Below, one piece after another: positions 9,179-15,589 of a stretch of DNA of 16,425 bases. The stretch lies in contig JAURLF010000197.1 in assembly GCA_030831375.1 (NCBI GenBank), forward strand, positions 1 to 16,425, written 5' to 3'. This DNA comes from Gaiellales bacterium. Lineage in GTDB: Bacteria; Actinomycetota; Thermoleophilia; Gaiellales; F1-60-MAGs149. A program made the position numbers and the translations under genes. The notes below the pieces were generated by a model. The model searched no databases, was not told the origin of the DNA, and saw only the letters and a program-made list of their open reading frames with translations. Positions within the stretch are counted from its first letter, which is position 1; every line of letters starts with the position of its first letter.

Positions 9179-10644
9179 AGGCGCAGCACGCGCGTCGCCG
9201 TGGCCCTGCCGGCGGCATTCGCGAACGTGGTGGTGACGGTGTAGCGCTGCGCCGAGCGGCGCAGGGCGGCGCGGCCGGTCCGGCCCACGCGGCACGCGAC
9301 CGTCCGCGTGCCGGCGGCGGTCACGTCGACGGTCGCTCGGCAGACCACCACGGCGCGACCCCGGCGGCGGACCGTCACGCGCTGGGTGATCGTGCCCGCG
9401 TCGGAGACCGCGACCCGGCTGCGCAGCGTCAGCGCGCGGCGTCCCACGCGAGCGGTCGGGCGCCGTGCGGTGACGGTCGGCGCCACGCCGGCACCCGGGT
9501 CGGACCCGCCGGCGGTGCCGCCGCCGATCGAGCCGTCATCGCCGGCCGGCATGTTGAGGGCCCCGGGGTTGACGGCGACGCCGGGCGGCGGCGCCGGTGC
9601 CGGTGCCGGCGCCGGTGCGGCGCCGGGGACGAACTCGTAGGCGCCGATCGGATAGCTCCCGGTCGGCACGTAGTTGCGGTCGAGGTCGTACGAGGTGTCC
9701 CGGTACTGCAGCGACCCGCCGGCGTCGATCAGCGGCGAATCGGAGCGGGGGCGCCAGTTGACGTCGATGCGCGGGTCCTCGGTCTGGATCAGGTTCCGGG
9801 CCGTCGGTTCGGTGACCGCGGCGAGGGAGCCGCTCACCGAACGGGTGCGGTAGTTCGACGTGCTCGCCGTGACGTTGACGCGTCCGCCGTCTTCGGCGGT
9901 CGCCTGCACATCGCTCACGTCCGCCGATCCGGTGCCGCGGATCAGCGCGTTGATCAGGCGCACCACCGGGCCCGAGTTAGCGCCCCGCGCCGTGGCGGCA
10001 AGCCCCGGGGCGGGGAGGTCCGACGAGGCCACGCCGCCCCAGAGGGTGACGTTCTGAAGCCAGAAAGTGGGGCGCACCGCCTGTGCCGGCGCGTTGCTGA
10101 CATCGATCTTGAGCCCGCCTCCCGGGCCGCGGCAGAGCGTGAACGTCACGCGCGCGCCGCCGCGCAGGGGATCGAGCAGGCACCCGACCGCACTGCTCGC
10201 GGTGGCCGCGGCCATCACGTCGATCAGACGGGCATCGCCGCTCCTCGCCCAAATCGCCGCGGTCGTCGCCGACGGGAGCCCGACGACGGCGATGTTCATG
10301 ACCCAGATGCTCGTCGCTGAGAGCTTGAGCCCCGAGCCGCCGACCCAGAGCACGGGCGTGGTCGTCGGGTCGATGGACACCGGGCCGCGGCGCAGCGCGT
10401 TGCGGGCGAGCGTGATGCCGCGGTGGATCTCCAGCCCGTTCGGGAGCACGTAGTTCCCGGGCTCGAGCAGCACCGTGTCCCCGGCGACGGCGAGGGTGGT
10501 CGCCGCGCTCAACGAGCACGGCTGCGCCGACGAGCACCCGGCGCCTGTGCCGTCGCTGGACGCGTAGATGTCCGCTGCCGCGGCGGAGGCGGGGACGCAT
10601 GCCGTTGCGACGACGGCCGCGGCGATCGCAGCGCGGATCCTCAC
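9166..10644 (-). CDS. Secreted right-handed beta-helix protein with Pro-Ala linker and C-terminal beta domain
   Basis: No specific gene is recognised. From the GTG at 10644 the protein has 492 residues. It starts with a signal peptide: RIR, a hydrophobic Ala/Val core, and a cleavage site near ASAAAA-D at about residue 24. Next comes a parallel beta-helix region like that of pectate-lyase-fold surface proteins, opening with IYASSDGTGAG and GDTVLLEPGNYV. It ends in a DSPLIDAG ... SYPIGAYEF segment like the choice-of-anchor-Q pattern. A Pro-Ala linker (APAPAPAPAPPPG) leads to a C-terminal domain rich in Arg, Val and Thr, with two Cys, that recalls domains common in Thermoleophilia exoproteins. 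No sortase motif was seen. The GTG start is preferred over upstream ATGs because the signal peptide then sits at the N-terminus and a -10-like TATTCT lies exactly 6 nt upstream. Probably secreted; enzyme activity not evident. Confidence 0.82.
   Translation of the reverse strand: MRIRAAIAAAVVATACVPASAAAADIYASSDGTGAGCSSAQPCSLSAATTLAVAGDTVLLEPGNYVLPNGLEIHRGITLARNALRRGPVSIDPTTTPVLWVGGSGLKLSATSIWVMNIAVVGLPSATTAAIWARSGDARLIDVMAAATASSAVGCLLDPLRGGARVTFTLCRGPGGGLKIDVSNAPAQAVRPTFWLQNVTLWGGVASSDLPAPGLAATARGANSGPVVRLINALIRGTGSADVSDVQATAEDGGRVNVTASTSNYRTRSVSGSLAAVTEPTARNLIQTEDPRIDVNWRPRSDSPLIDAGGSLQYRDTSYDLDRNYVPTGSYPIGAYEFVPGAAPAPAPAPAPPPGVAVNPGALNMPAGDDGSIGGGTAGGSDPGAGVAPTVTARRPTARVGRRALTLRSRVAVSDAGTITQRVTVRRRGRAVVVCRATVDVTAAGTRTVACRVGRTGRAALRRSAQRYTVTTTFANAAGRATATRVLRLGRR
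9593..9616 (+). repeat. Hexanucleotide repeat encoding the Pro-Ala linker
   Basis: Four tandem hexamers of GCCGGT (one reads GCCGGC) lie inside the secreted-protein gene. On the coding strand they give the alternating Pro-Ala linker between beta-helix and C-terminal domain. Copy-number change here would lengthen or shorten the linker in steps of two residues without a frameshift. Confidence 0.6.
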
Positions 10645-10650
10645 TGATCC

Positions 10651-10656
10651 AGAATA
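10651..10656 (-). promoter_or_regulatory. Leaderless -10 element for the secreted-protein gene
   Basis: TATTCT lies exactly 6 nt before the GTG at 10644, the spacing expected when transcription starts at the first base of the start codon. No clear Shine-Dalgarno precedes this GTG. No -35 box is recognisable. The same TANNNT-N6-GTG layout recurs twice at 15564/15582. Confidence 0.5.
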
Positions 10657-10661
10657 GCGGT

Positions 10662-10692
10662 CGGCCGGAGCCGAAACCACCACCTCCGGCCG
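10662..10692. promoter_or_regulatory. Dyad symmetry in the divergent promoter region
   Basis: CGGCCGGAG (10662-10670) and CTCCGGCCG (10684-10692) are exact inverted repeats with a 13-bp spacer that is comparatively A/C-rich. The dyad lies just upstream of the -10 of the secreted-protein gene and covers where its -35 would be. It is inside the 98-bp divergent gap to the amidohydrolase gene, so it is a candidate binding site for a dimeric regulator of one or both genes. It could also be simple GC-rich self-complementarity. Confidence 0.4.
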
Positions 10693-10704
10693 CATCTGTG
10701 CAAC

Positions 10705-10724
10705 CCTAGGCACGCCCAGGCACG
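10705..10724 (+). repeat. Two tandem 10-bp repeats upstream of the amidohydrolase
   Basis: CCTAGGCACG (10705-10714) is followed directly by CCCAGGCACG (10715-10724), 9 of 10 bases alike. The period is one helical turn. The pair ends 18 nt before the ATG at 10743, just before the weak Shine-Dalgarno AGAGAGG (10725-10731). It might be a regulator site or chance; no -10 element for the amidohydrolase was found nearby. Confidence 0.35.
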
Positions 10725-10742
10725 AGAGAGGACGATCCGCGC

Positions 10743-12341
10743 ATGCACACCCCCATCGAGCTGGCCATCGTCAACGCGCGCGTGCGCACCATGGACCCCG
10801 CGAACCCCCACGCGACCGCCGTGGCGGTCGGGCACGGGGCGATCCTCGCCGTCGGCTCGGACGCGGAGATCCGCGAGCTGGCCGGGTCGGCCGAGGTGAT
10901 CGACCTCGACGGGGCGGCGCTCGTGCCGGGGCTGACCGACAGCCACGTGCATCCCCTGATGGGCGCCCTCGACGCGGTCGGGGCGGACCTGCTCGACGCC
11001 TTCACCTGGGACGACGTGCTGGCTGCGATCCGCGCGGAGGCGGAGGGCAAGGGTCCCGACGAGTGGGTCGTCGGCTGGGGCCTCCTGTACGACGCCTTCG
11101 AGGGCCGCGAGATCCACCACGCGCTGATCGAGGAGGCCGTCGGCGGTCGCCCGACGTACCTCAAGTTCATGGACTTCCACACGGTGCTCGCCTCCACGCG
11201 CGCGCTCGAGCTGGCCGGGATCCACGGCCCGATCGCCTTCTCCGAGAACGCCGAGGTCGTCTGCGACGCACAGGGACGCCCGACGGGCGAGCTGCGCGAG
11301 TGGGGCGCGATCGCGCTCGTCGACGCAGCGATGCCGCCGCTGACCGACGCGCAGAAGCTGGACATGTACCACCGCCAGATGCGCGAGTTCGCGCGCGTGG
11401 GCATCACCGGCATCCACGGCATGGACGGCACGCTGGAGACGCTCGACGTCCTGCGCGAGCTGGAGGCCTCGGGCCGGCTGCTGACGCGCCTGACGATGCC
11501 GTTCTGGTTCATGCCGGACATGCCCGAGGAGGAGTGGGAGGCGTACGTCCCCCATCGCGACGCGCGCGGCCGGCGCTGGCGCGGCGGCGTCGCCAAGTTC
11601 TTCATCGACGGCGTGATCGACACGGGCACCGCCTGGCTCGTCGAGCCCGACACGATGGGCGACGGGCTGGCGCCGTTCTGGCCCGAGCCGGAGAAGTACC
11701 AGCGCGCGGTCAGGCGCTTCGCGGGCGCGGGCTTTCAGTGCTCGACGCACGCCTGCGGCGACATGGGCGTCCGCTACGCCCTCGACGCCTACCGGCTGGC
11801 CGGCGCCGCGCCGGGCATCCGCCACCGCATCGAGCACATCGAGACGCTGCAGGCGAGCGACCTGCCGCGCTTCGCCGCGGAGGGCGTGGTGGCGTCGATG
11901 CAGACGCAGCACATGATGTGGCTCGACCCGGGCCGCACCTGCAACTGGACGACGCGGATGGGCGACGCCCGCTGCGACCGGGCGTTCCCGACGCGCTCCC
12001 TGCTCGAGTCGGGCGCCGTCGTCACGCTCGGGTCGGACTGGCCGGTGGCCCGCTTCGACCCGCGCATCGGCATGGCGTCGGCGCGGCTGCGCCACGCGCC
12101 CGGCAACGGCCGGGAGCCCTTCGACGACCAGGCCCTGACGGGGCTGCAGGCCCTCCACGGCTACACGGTGGCGCCGGCCTACACGATCTCCGAGGAGCAC
12201 CGCCTCGGCCGCATCAAGGTCGGCTACTGCGCGGACCTGACGGCGTTCGCCGAGGACCCCGCCGAGTGCCCCGCCGAGGACCTCGTCGACCTGCCCGTCG
12301 TCCTCACGATGGTCGACGGCGAGGTCGTGCACCGCGCGTAG
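10743..12341 (+). CDS. YtcJ-like metal-dependent amidohydrolase (amidohydrolase 3 family)
   Basis: This 532-residue protein belongs to the amidohydrolase superfamily, hydrolases with a metal-bearing TIM barrel flanked by a small beta-sandwich. Visible: N-terminal beta-sandwich strands (6-60), the metal-binding SHVHP with His68 and His70, AKFFIDGVID with Lys285, THACGD with His336, HRIEH with His361 and His365, and LGSDWPV with the catalytic Asp432. The C-terminal sandwich segment ends with DGEVVH. This arrangement matches YtcJ-type proteins, annotated as hydrolases of N-substituted amides or exoenzymes, with mostly unknown substrates. No signal peptide is present, so it is cytoplasmic. The ATG at 10743 follows AGAGAGG with an 11-nt spacer. 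Its stop lies one nucleotide from the stop of the convergent PIN toxin gene. Neighbours do not reveal the substrate. Confidence 0.93.
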   Translation: MHTPIELAIVNARVRTMDPANPHATAVAVGHGAILAVGSDAEIRELAGSAEVIDLDGAALVPGLTDSHVHPLMGALDAVGADLLDAFTWDDVLAAIRAEAEGKGPDEWVVGWGLLYDAFEGREIHHALIEEAVGGRPTYLKFMDFHTVLASTRALELAGIHGPIAFSENAEVVCDAQGRPTGELREWGAIALVDAAMPPLTDAQKLDMYHRQMREFARVGITGIHGMDGTLETLDVLRELEASGRLLTRLTMPFWFMPDMPEEEWEAYVPHRDARGRRWRGGVAKFFIDGVIDTGTAWLVEPDTMGDGLAPFWPEPEKYQRAVRRFAGAGFQCSTHACGDMGVRYALDAYRLAGAAPGIRHRIEHIETLQASDLPRFAAEGVVASMQTQHMMWLDPGRTCNWTTRMGDARCDRAFPTRSLLESGAVVTLGSDWPVARFDPRIGMASARLRHAPGNGREPFDDQALTGLQALHGYTVAPAYTISEEHRLGRIKVGYCADLTAFAEDPAECPAEDLVDLPVVLTMVDGEVVHRA

Positions 12342-12342
12342 G

Positions 12343-12753
12343 TCAGGCGCGCGGCCCGACCCAGCGCTGCGGCTGCCCCGTCACCTCGGCGATCGCCTCG
12401 AAGTCGCGGTCGCGGTGGAGGATGGGCAGCTCGGCCTCGATCGCGGCGGCGGCCACGAGCAGGTCGGTCGGTGCGATCGATCGATGCCGAGGGCCGGGCA
12501 GTGCGGCGAGATCCCGTTGGATCGCCCGAGCTCGCTGGAACGCCCGCGGCGAGACCGGCACGTGCGGCATCCCCGCGAGGGCCTCCTCTGCCGCGAGGTA
12601 GGCGGCGGCGGATTCCATGCCGCGCAGCACCTCGAGGGTCACGGGATCGCAGAGGGCGACGTCGCCGGCGATGACGTGCGCGTCGAGTTCCGACACGGTC
12701 CCCGGGTGGCGTCGGATCCAGATCAGCCCGGAGGAGTCGAGGAGGCCGATCAC
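12343..12753 (-). CDS. vapC: PIN-domain ribonuclease toxin, VapC family
   Basis: VapC toxins are Mg-dependent RNases that cut tRNA or rRNA when freed from their antitoxin. The 136 residues show the PIN acidic residues: Asp6 in LLDSSGLIW, Glu41 in EVLRG, Asp97 in APTDLLVAAAAIE, and Asp115/Asp117 in HRDRDF. All catalytic positions are present, so the toxin is likely active. The GTG start at 12753 overlaps the antitoxin stop as GTGA (12750-12753), the usual coupling of antitoxin and toxin. The gene ends tail-to-tail with the amidohydrolase gene, one base apart. The RNA target cannot be read from the sequence. Confidence 0.9.
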   Translation of the reverse strand: MIGLLDSSGLIWIRRHPGTVSELDAHVIAGDVALCDPVTLEVLRGMESAAAYLAAEEALAGMPHVPVSPRAFQRARAIQRDLAALPGPRHRSIAPTDLLVAAAAIEAELPILHRDRDFEAIAEVTGQPQRWVGPRA

Positions 12754-12977
12754 GGGTCCTCCGCGTACGGCCCGGTCTCGTGCTTCATGTGCCGCAGCTC
12801 CTCCTCCGTGATGTTGAACGAGGTCTTCAGGAGGTTGCGGCGGCGCACGAGGTCCGCCGCCTCACGCAGGGCGGCGTTGACGGTCTCCGTCGGACCCGAC
12901 GTCCCGAGCAGGCGCTCGGCGTCGGCGAGGAGCTCCGCGTCGATGTACAGCGATGTGTGCTTCTTGGCCACGAGCAT
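12750..12977 (-). CDS. vapB: VapB-type antitoxin, ribbon-helix-helix
   Basis: This 75-residue protein lies directly upstream of and overlaps the PIN toxin. Its N-terminal strand and helices (KKHTSLYIDAELLADAERLL, then TETVNAALREAADLVRR) fit the RHH_5/VapB family, in which the N-terminal part binds DNA as a dimer. The C-terminal part (NLLKTSFNITEEELRHMKHE) would wrap the toxin active site. The ATG at 12977 is chosen because family members begin only a few residues before the DNA-binding strand; a GTG at 12989, four codons upstream, is also possible. Both have poor Shine-Dalgarno sites (GGGGG is one base from the ATG). The duplicated element in front suggests autorepression. Confidence 0.85.
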   Translation of the reverse strand: MLVAKKHTSLYIDAELLADAERLLGTSGPTETVNAALREAADLVRRRNLLKTSFNITEEELRHMKHETGPYAEDP

Positions 12978-12989
12978 GCCCCCGATCAC

Positions 12990-13021
12990 AGCGTACGTTC
13001 GGGGCTGAAGATAGCGTACGT
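12990..13021. promoter_or_regulatory. Duplicated operator-like element and promoter of vapBC
   Basis: The 9-mer AGCGTACGT occurs twice, at 12990-12998 and 13013-13021, 23 bp apart, about two helical turns. Each copy holds the palindromic core CGTACG. Between them, on the minus strand, lies TATCTT (13008-13013), a -10 candidate that would place the transcript start at about 13001. One copy would then cover the core promoter and the other the start region. This is the layout expected for autorepression by a ribbon-helix-helix antitoxin bound as a toxin-antitoxin complex. The repeats are seen directly; their role is inferred. Confidence 0.55.
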
Positions 13022-13079
13022 CTGTGCCGCAGGCGCGCGCGATCCGCGCGGGGTCGCACGCGTCCGGGGCGGGTCCGCG

Positions 13080-13964
13080 CTACCGCTTGGCGAGGCCGAG
13101 CCGCTCGCGCGCGACGTCGGGGCCCGCGACCGTGCCGCCGAGGGACTCGACGATCGTGACGGCTCGCTCGACGAGCTGCGCGTTCGTCGCGAACTCGCCC
13201 TTGCGCAGGTAGAGGTTGTCCTCGAGGCCGACGCGCACGTTGCCGCCGGCGAGCATCGCCGCCGCCACGTACGGCATCTCCAGGCGGCTGATCGCGAACG
13301 CGCTCCAGACCGCGTTCGGCGGCATCTGCCCGGCGAACGTCAGCAGGGTCTGCGGCGTCGCGGGCGCGCCCCACGGGATGCCGAGGCAGACCTGCACGAA
13401 CGGCGGGTCGTCGACGAGGCCCTCCTCGACCAGCTTGTTGACGAACCAGAGGTGCCCGAGCTCGAAGCACTCGAGCTCGGGCTTGATCCCGAGCGCCCGG
13501 ATCCGCTCGGCGCCGATGCGCAGGTAGTCGGGCGTGCCGACGTAGACCATGCTGCCGTCGCCGAAGTTGAGCGACCCGCAGTCGAGCGTGCAGAGGTCGG
13601 GCAGGGTGTCGTGGAGGTGCGCGATCCGCTCCTCGGGCCCGACGAGGTCCGAGCCCGGGGCCGGGGTGTCGGTGCCGTTCGGACCGATCAGGAGGTCGCC
13701 GCCCATTCCCGTCGTGAGGTTGATCAGCACGTCGACGCCGGAGTCGCGGATCCGGTCGACGACCGCCCGGTAGAGGTCGACGCGTCGCGACGGCGCGCCC
13801 GTCTCGGGGTCGCGCACGTGGCAGTGCACGATCGCCGCGCCCGCCTTGGCCGCGTCGATCGCGGAGTCCGCGATCTGCTCGGGCGTGATCGGCAGGTCGG
13901 GGTGGATGTCCTGCGTCGCGCCCGCGCCCGTGATCGCGCAGGTGATGAAGGGGTTCCAGTGCAT
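13080..13964 (-). CDS. Beta-keto acid cleavage enzyme (BKACE, DUF849)
   Basis: BKACE enzymes condense a beta-keto acid with acetyl-CoA and release acetoacetate plus a new acyl-CoA; the founder is Kce of lysine fermentation, and a relative cleaves 3-dehydrocarnitine. The 294 residues match the family. The Zn site is visible as VHCHVRDP with His47 and His49, and as VRVGLEDN with Glu248, corresponding to Kce H46, H48 and E230. Other features are the TIM-barrel start ITCAITGAG, NLTTGMGG (82-89), and the C-terminal ARERLGL. The ATG at 13964 has AGAGGAGA 4 nt upstream and lies 11 nt after the DUF3891 stop, so the two are very likely co-transcribed. The substrate-group residues cannot be assigned without alignment. 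The thioesterase and acyl-CoA dehydrogenase nearby fit an acyl-CoA product. Confidence 0.93.
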   Translation of the reverse strand: MHWNPFITCAITGAGATQDIHPDLPITPEQIADSAIDAAKAGAAIVHCHVRDPETGAPSRRVDLYRAVVDRIRDSGVDVLINLTTGMGGDLLIGPNGTDTPAPGSDLVGPEERIAHLHDTLPDLCTLDCGSLNFGDGSMVYVGTPDYLRIGAERIRALGIKPELECFELGHLWFVNKLVEEGLVDDPPFVQVCLGIPWGAPATPQTLLTFAGQMPPNAVWSAFAISRLEMPYVAAAMLAGGNVRVGLEDNLYLRKGEFATNAQLVERAVTIVESLGGTVAGPDVARERLGLAKR

Positions 13965-13975
13965 CGGGTCTCCTC

Positions 13976-14746
13976 TCACGCCGGCCGCAGCACGGCCGTC
14001 CGCTCCTCGACCGCCACCCCGGCCAGCTCGGCCGCGAGCGCGTCGTCGCCATCGTAGCCCGCGAGCGGCACGACCCGGGTGGGGACCCCGACCCGGATCT
14101 CGTCGGCGGCGAAGGGCCACGGGTCGAGCCGGTCGCAGCCGTCGTCGGGCTCCACGCGCAGGACGCGCTCGCCGGGCAGGGCGATCTCCATCGGGCCGGG
14201 CCCGGCCGGGTCGCCCTGGCAGAGCCGGAGGCTGAGCCGGTCGAAGACCTGCAGCAGCAGGTAGCTGCGCCAGAGCTCCTCGTCGGTGACGCCGAGCGCG
14301 ACCTTGGCCCCGCCGTAGCGGGCCTCCTGCTCGGCCACGAAGGCGTCGACCACGGCCTGCACCTCGGGCGCGCGGGTCAGCCTCAGCGCGGGTTGGGAGC
14401 CGTAGCGGCCGGTGTAGATCCCGGCCGCGTGCATCGAGACCAGCATCCCCGCGTGGGGGTCGACGGCCTCGACCTCCTCGATCCCGAGCCGGTACAGGCG
14501 CAGGTGCTCGTCGATCTGGACGTCGAGGAAGTTCGCGGGGCGGCCCGTGTCGGGGTTCAGCCGGGGCGCGGCCTCCCAGTGGCGCCAGCCGATGTCGTGC
14601 AGGCGCGCCGCCGTGACGACGGCGTCCCGCGGCTCGAGCGCGTCGGGCCCCCCGCCGGCCCAGGCCTCCGCGAGGATGCCGCTGACGACGGCGTGGTCGA
14701 CCTGGGTCACGATTTCGGCGCTCTCGCCGACGGGACGGACGATCAC
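13976..14746 (-). CDS. DUF3891 family protein, HD-like
   Basis: This 256-residue protein resembles DUF3891, a family of unknown function seen in many bacteria. Motifs visible: TQVDHAVVSG (14-23) with His18, LEPRD (37-41), RLHDIGW (48-54) with His50-Asp51, NPDTGRPANFLD (64-75), and LVSMHAAGIY (102-111) with His106, then VFDRLSLRLC. A first His, an HD pair, a further His and a late Asp recall HD-superfamily metal-binding hydrolases, but that is inference. The GTG at 14746 overlaps the methyltransferase stop as GTGA, and BKACE starts 11 nt after its stop, so it is the middle gene of a coupled unit. No signal peptide or membrane segment. Function unknown. Confidence 0.8.
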   Translation of the reverse strand: MIVRPVGESAEIVTQVDHAVVSGILAEAWAGGGPDALEPRDAVVTAARLHDIGWRHWEAAPRLNPDTGRPANFLDVQIDEHLRLYRLGIEEVEAVDPHAGMLVSMHAAGIYTGRYGSQPALRLTRAPEVQAVVDAFVAEQEARYGGAKVALGVTDEELWRSYLLLQVFDRLSLRLCQGDPAGPGPMEIALPGERVLRVEPDDGCDRLDPWPFAADEIRVGVPTRVVPLAGYDGDDALAAELAGVAVEERTAVLRPA

Positions 14747-15564
14747 GGGGCGCCTCCCCCGACGCGGGCGAGCCAGCCGTGGCGCACCACGGTGAACGAG
14801 AAGCGGCCGGCGGCCGTGGCCTCGAGGCAGAGCGCCTGGAAGCGCTCGAGCTCGGTCGCGGTCAGCGCCCCGCTGCGCTCCAGGGTCGAGCGGTACGAGG
14901 GCCAGGTGTGGGCGTGGAAGGTGTCGCCCGCGGCGTCGGCGACGGCGAGCAGGCGCGGCTCCCACGCGACGATGCGGCAGCCGGCGGCCTCGAGCCAGTC
15001 GGGGATCCGCCGGCCGGCGTCGGGGTGCTCCTTGGTGGCGCACCAGCCGGCCTTGACGCGCTCGGCGAGGGCGGTGTCCGCGATGCCCCACGCGGCGGTC
15101 GTCCAGTCGGTGTCGCAGACGAGCAGGCTGCCGCCGGGGCGCACGGCCCGCGCCACCGCGGCGAGGCAGCCGACGGCGTCGGGCACGTACTCGACGACCT
15201 GCACGACGACGGCCGCGTCGAAGGCGCCGTCCTCCACGGGCGGCGCCGACGCGTCGCCCTGGAGCAGCTCGAGCTCGACCCCGGCGCGCGCGGCCTCCGC
15301 TCGGGCGGCCTCGAGCATCGCGGGCGCCGAGTCCATCGCGGTCACGCGCGCGCCGCGCAGCGCGAGGTCGCGCGCGAAGATGCCGGGGCCCGCGCCGACG
15401 TCGAGGACGCGCAGGCCGTCGAGGGAGCCGAGCAGGTCGATCTGGGCGCTGCGCACCCGCGTCACGTCGTCGGCGCGGTACGCCGACTCGACGCGGCCGA
15501 CGGCCTCGGGGGTGTCCCAGGCGGAGCCGGGGCCGTGCGCGGGGCGGGTCGCTGCGTCGCTCAC
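14743..15564 (-). CDS. Class I SAM-dependent methyltransferase
   Basis: The 273 residues carry a Rossmann-type methyltransferase domain of the Methyltransf_11/UbiE-like kind. Motif I is VLDVGAGPG (53-61), the acidic SAM-ribose position is Asp78 in MDSAPAML, and the motif around QGDAS (near 101-105) precedes the FDAAVVVQVVEYV post-I/motif IV stretch. The C-terminal half would supply the acceptor site; WTTAAWG and FHAHTWPSYR are typical of small-molecule methyltransferases, but the acceptor is not identifiable. The GTG at 15564 is the start; TAGCCT stands exactly 6 nt before it and no Shine-Dalgarno is present, so the mRNA is probably leaderless. It leads the methyltransferase-DUF3891-BKACE unit and is divergent from the thioesterase. 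Confidence 0.9.
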   Translation of the reverse strand: MSDAATRPAHGPGSAWDTPEAVGRVESAYRADDVTRVRSAQIDLLGSLDGLRVLDVGAGPGIFARDLALRGARVTAMDSAPAMLEAARAEAARAGVELELLQGDASAPPVEDGAFDAAVVVQVVEYVPDAVGCLAAVARAVRPGGSLLVCDTDWTTAAWGIADTALAERVKAGWCATKEHPDAGRRIPDWLEAAGCRIVAWEPRLLAVADAAGDTFHAHTWPSYRSTLERSGALTATELERFQALCLEATAAGRFSFTVVRHGWLARVGGGAP

Positions 15565-15589
15565 CCGGGTAGGCTACCGCCGTGAGCGA
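15557..15589. promoter_or_regulatory. Symmetric bidirectional leaderless promoter with overlapping -10 elements
   Basis: Two divergent GTG starts (15564 minus, 15582 plus) are 17 bp apart. On the plus strand TAGGCT (15570-15575) lies exactly 6 nt before GTG; on the minus strand TAGCCT (15576-15571) lies exactly 6 nt before GTG. The two hexamers share five base pairs. TCGCTCAC (15557-15564) and GTGAGCGA (15582-15589) form an exact inverted repeat, partly because both proteins begin Met-Ser-acidic. No -35 boxes or Shine-Dalgarno sites are seen. The geometry is read directly; promoter activity is inferred. Confidence 0.6.

Noticed and set aside
9094..10320. A 408-codon plus-strand frame opposite the secreted protein.
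   Set aside because: It is Arg/Gly/Ala-rich without motifs; the minus-strand gene has a signal peptide and a coherent domain order.
10641..12332. A long minus-strand frame opposite the amidohydrolase.
   Set aside because: The plus-strand gene carries all the amidohydrolase metal ligands; the opposite frame is a composition shadow.
13036..13050. A CGCGCG-ATC-CGCGCG hairpin after the BKACE stop, as a terminator.
   Set aside because: A 6-bp alternating CG stem without a U-tract is expected often by chance in such sequence; too weak to list.
12780..14057. A 425-codon plus-strand frame opposite vapB and the BKACE gene.
   Set aside because: It covers two identified minus-strand genes and their promoter and has no recognisable domain.
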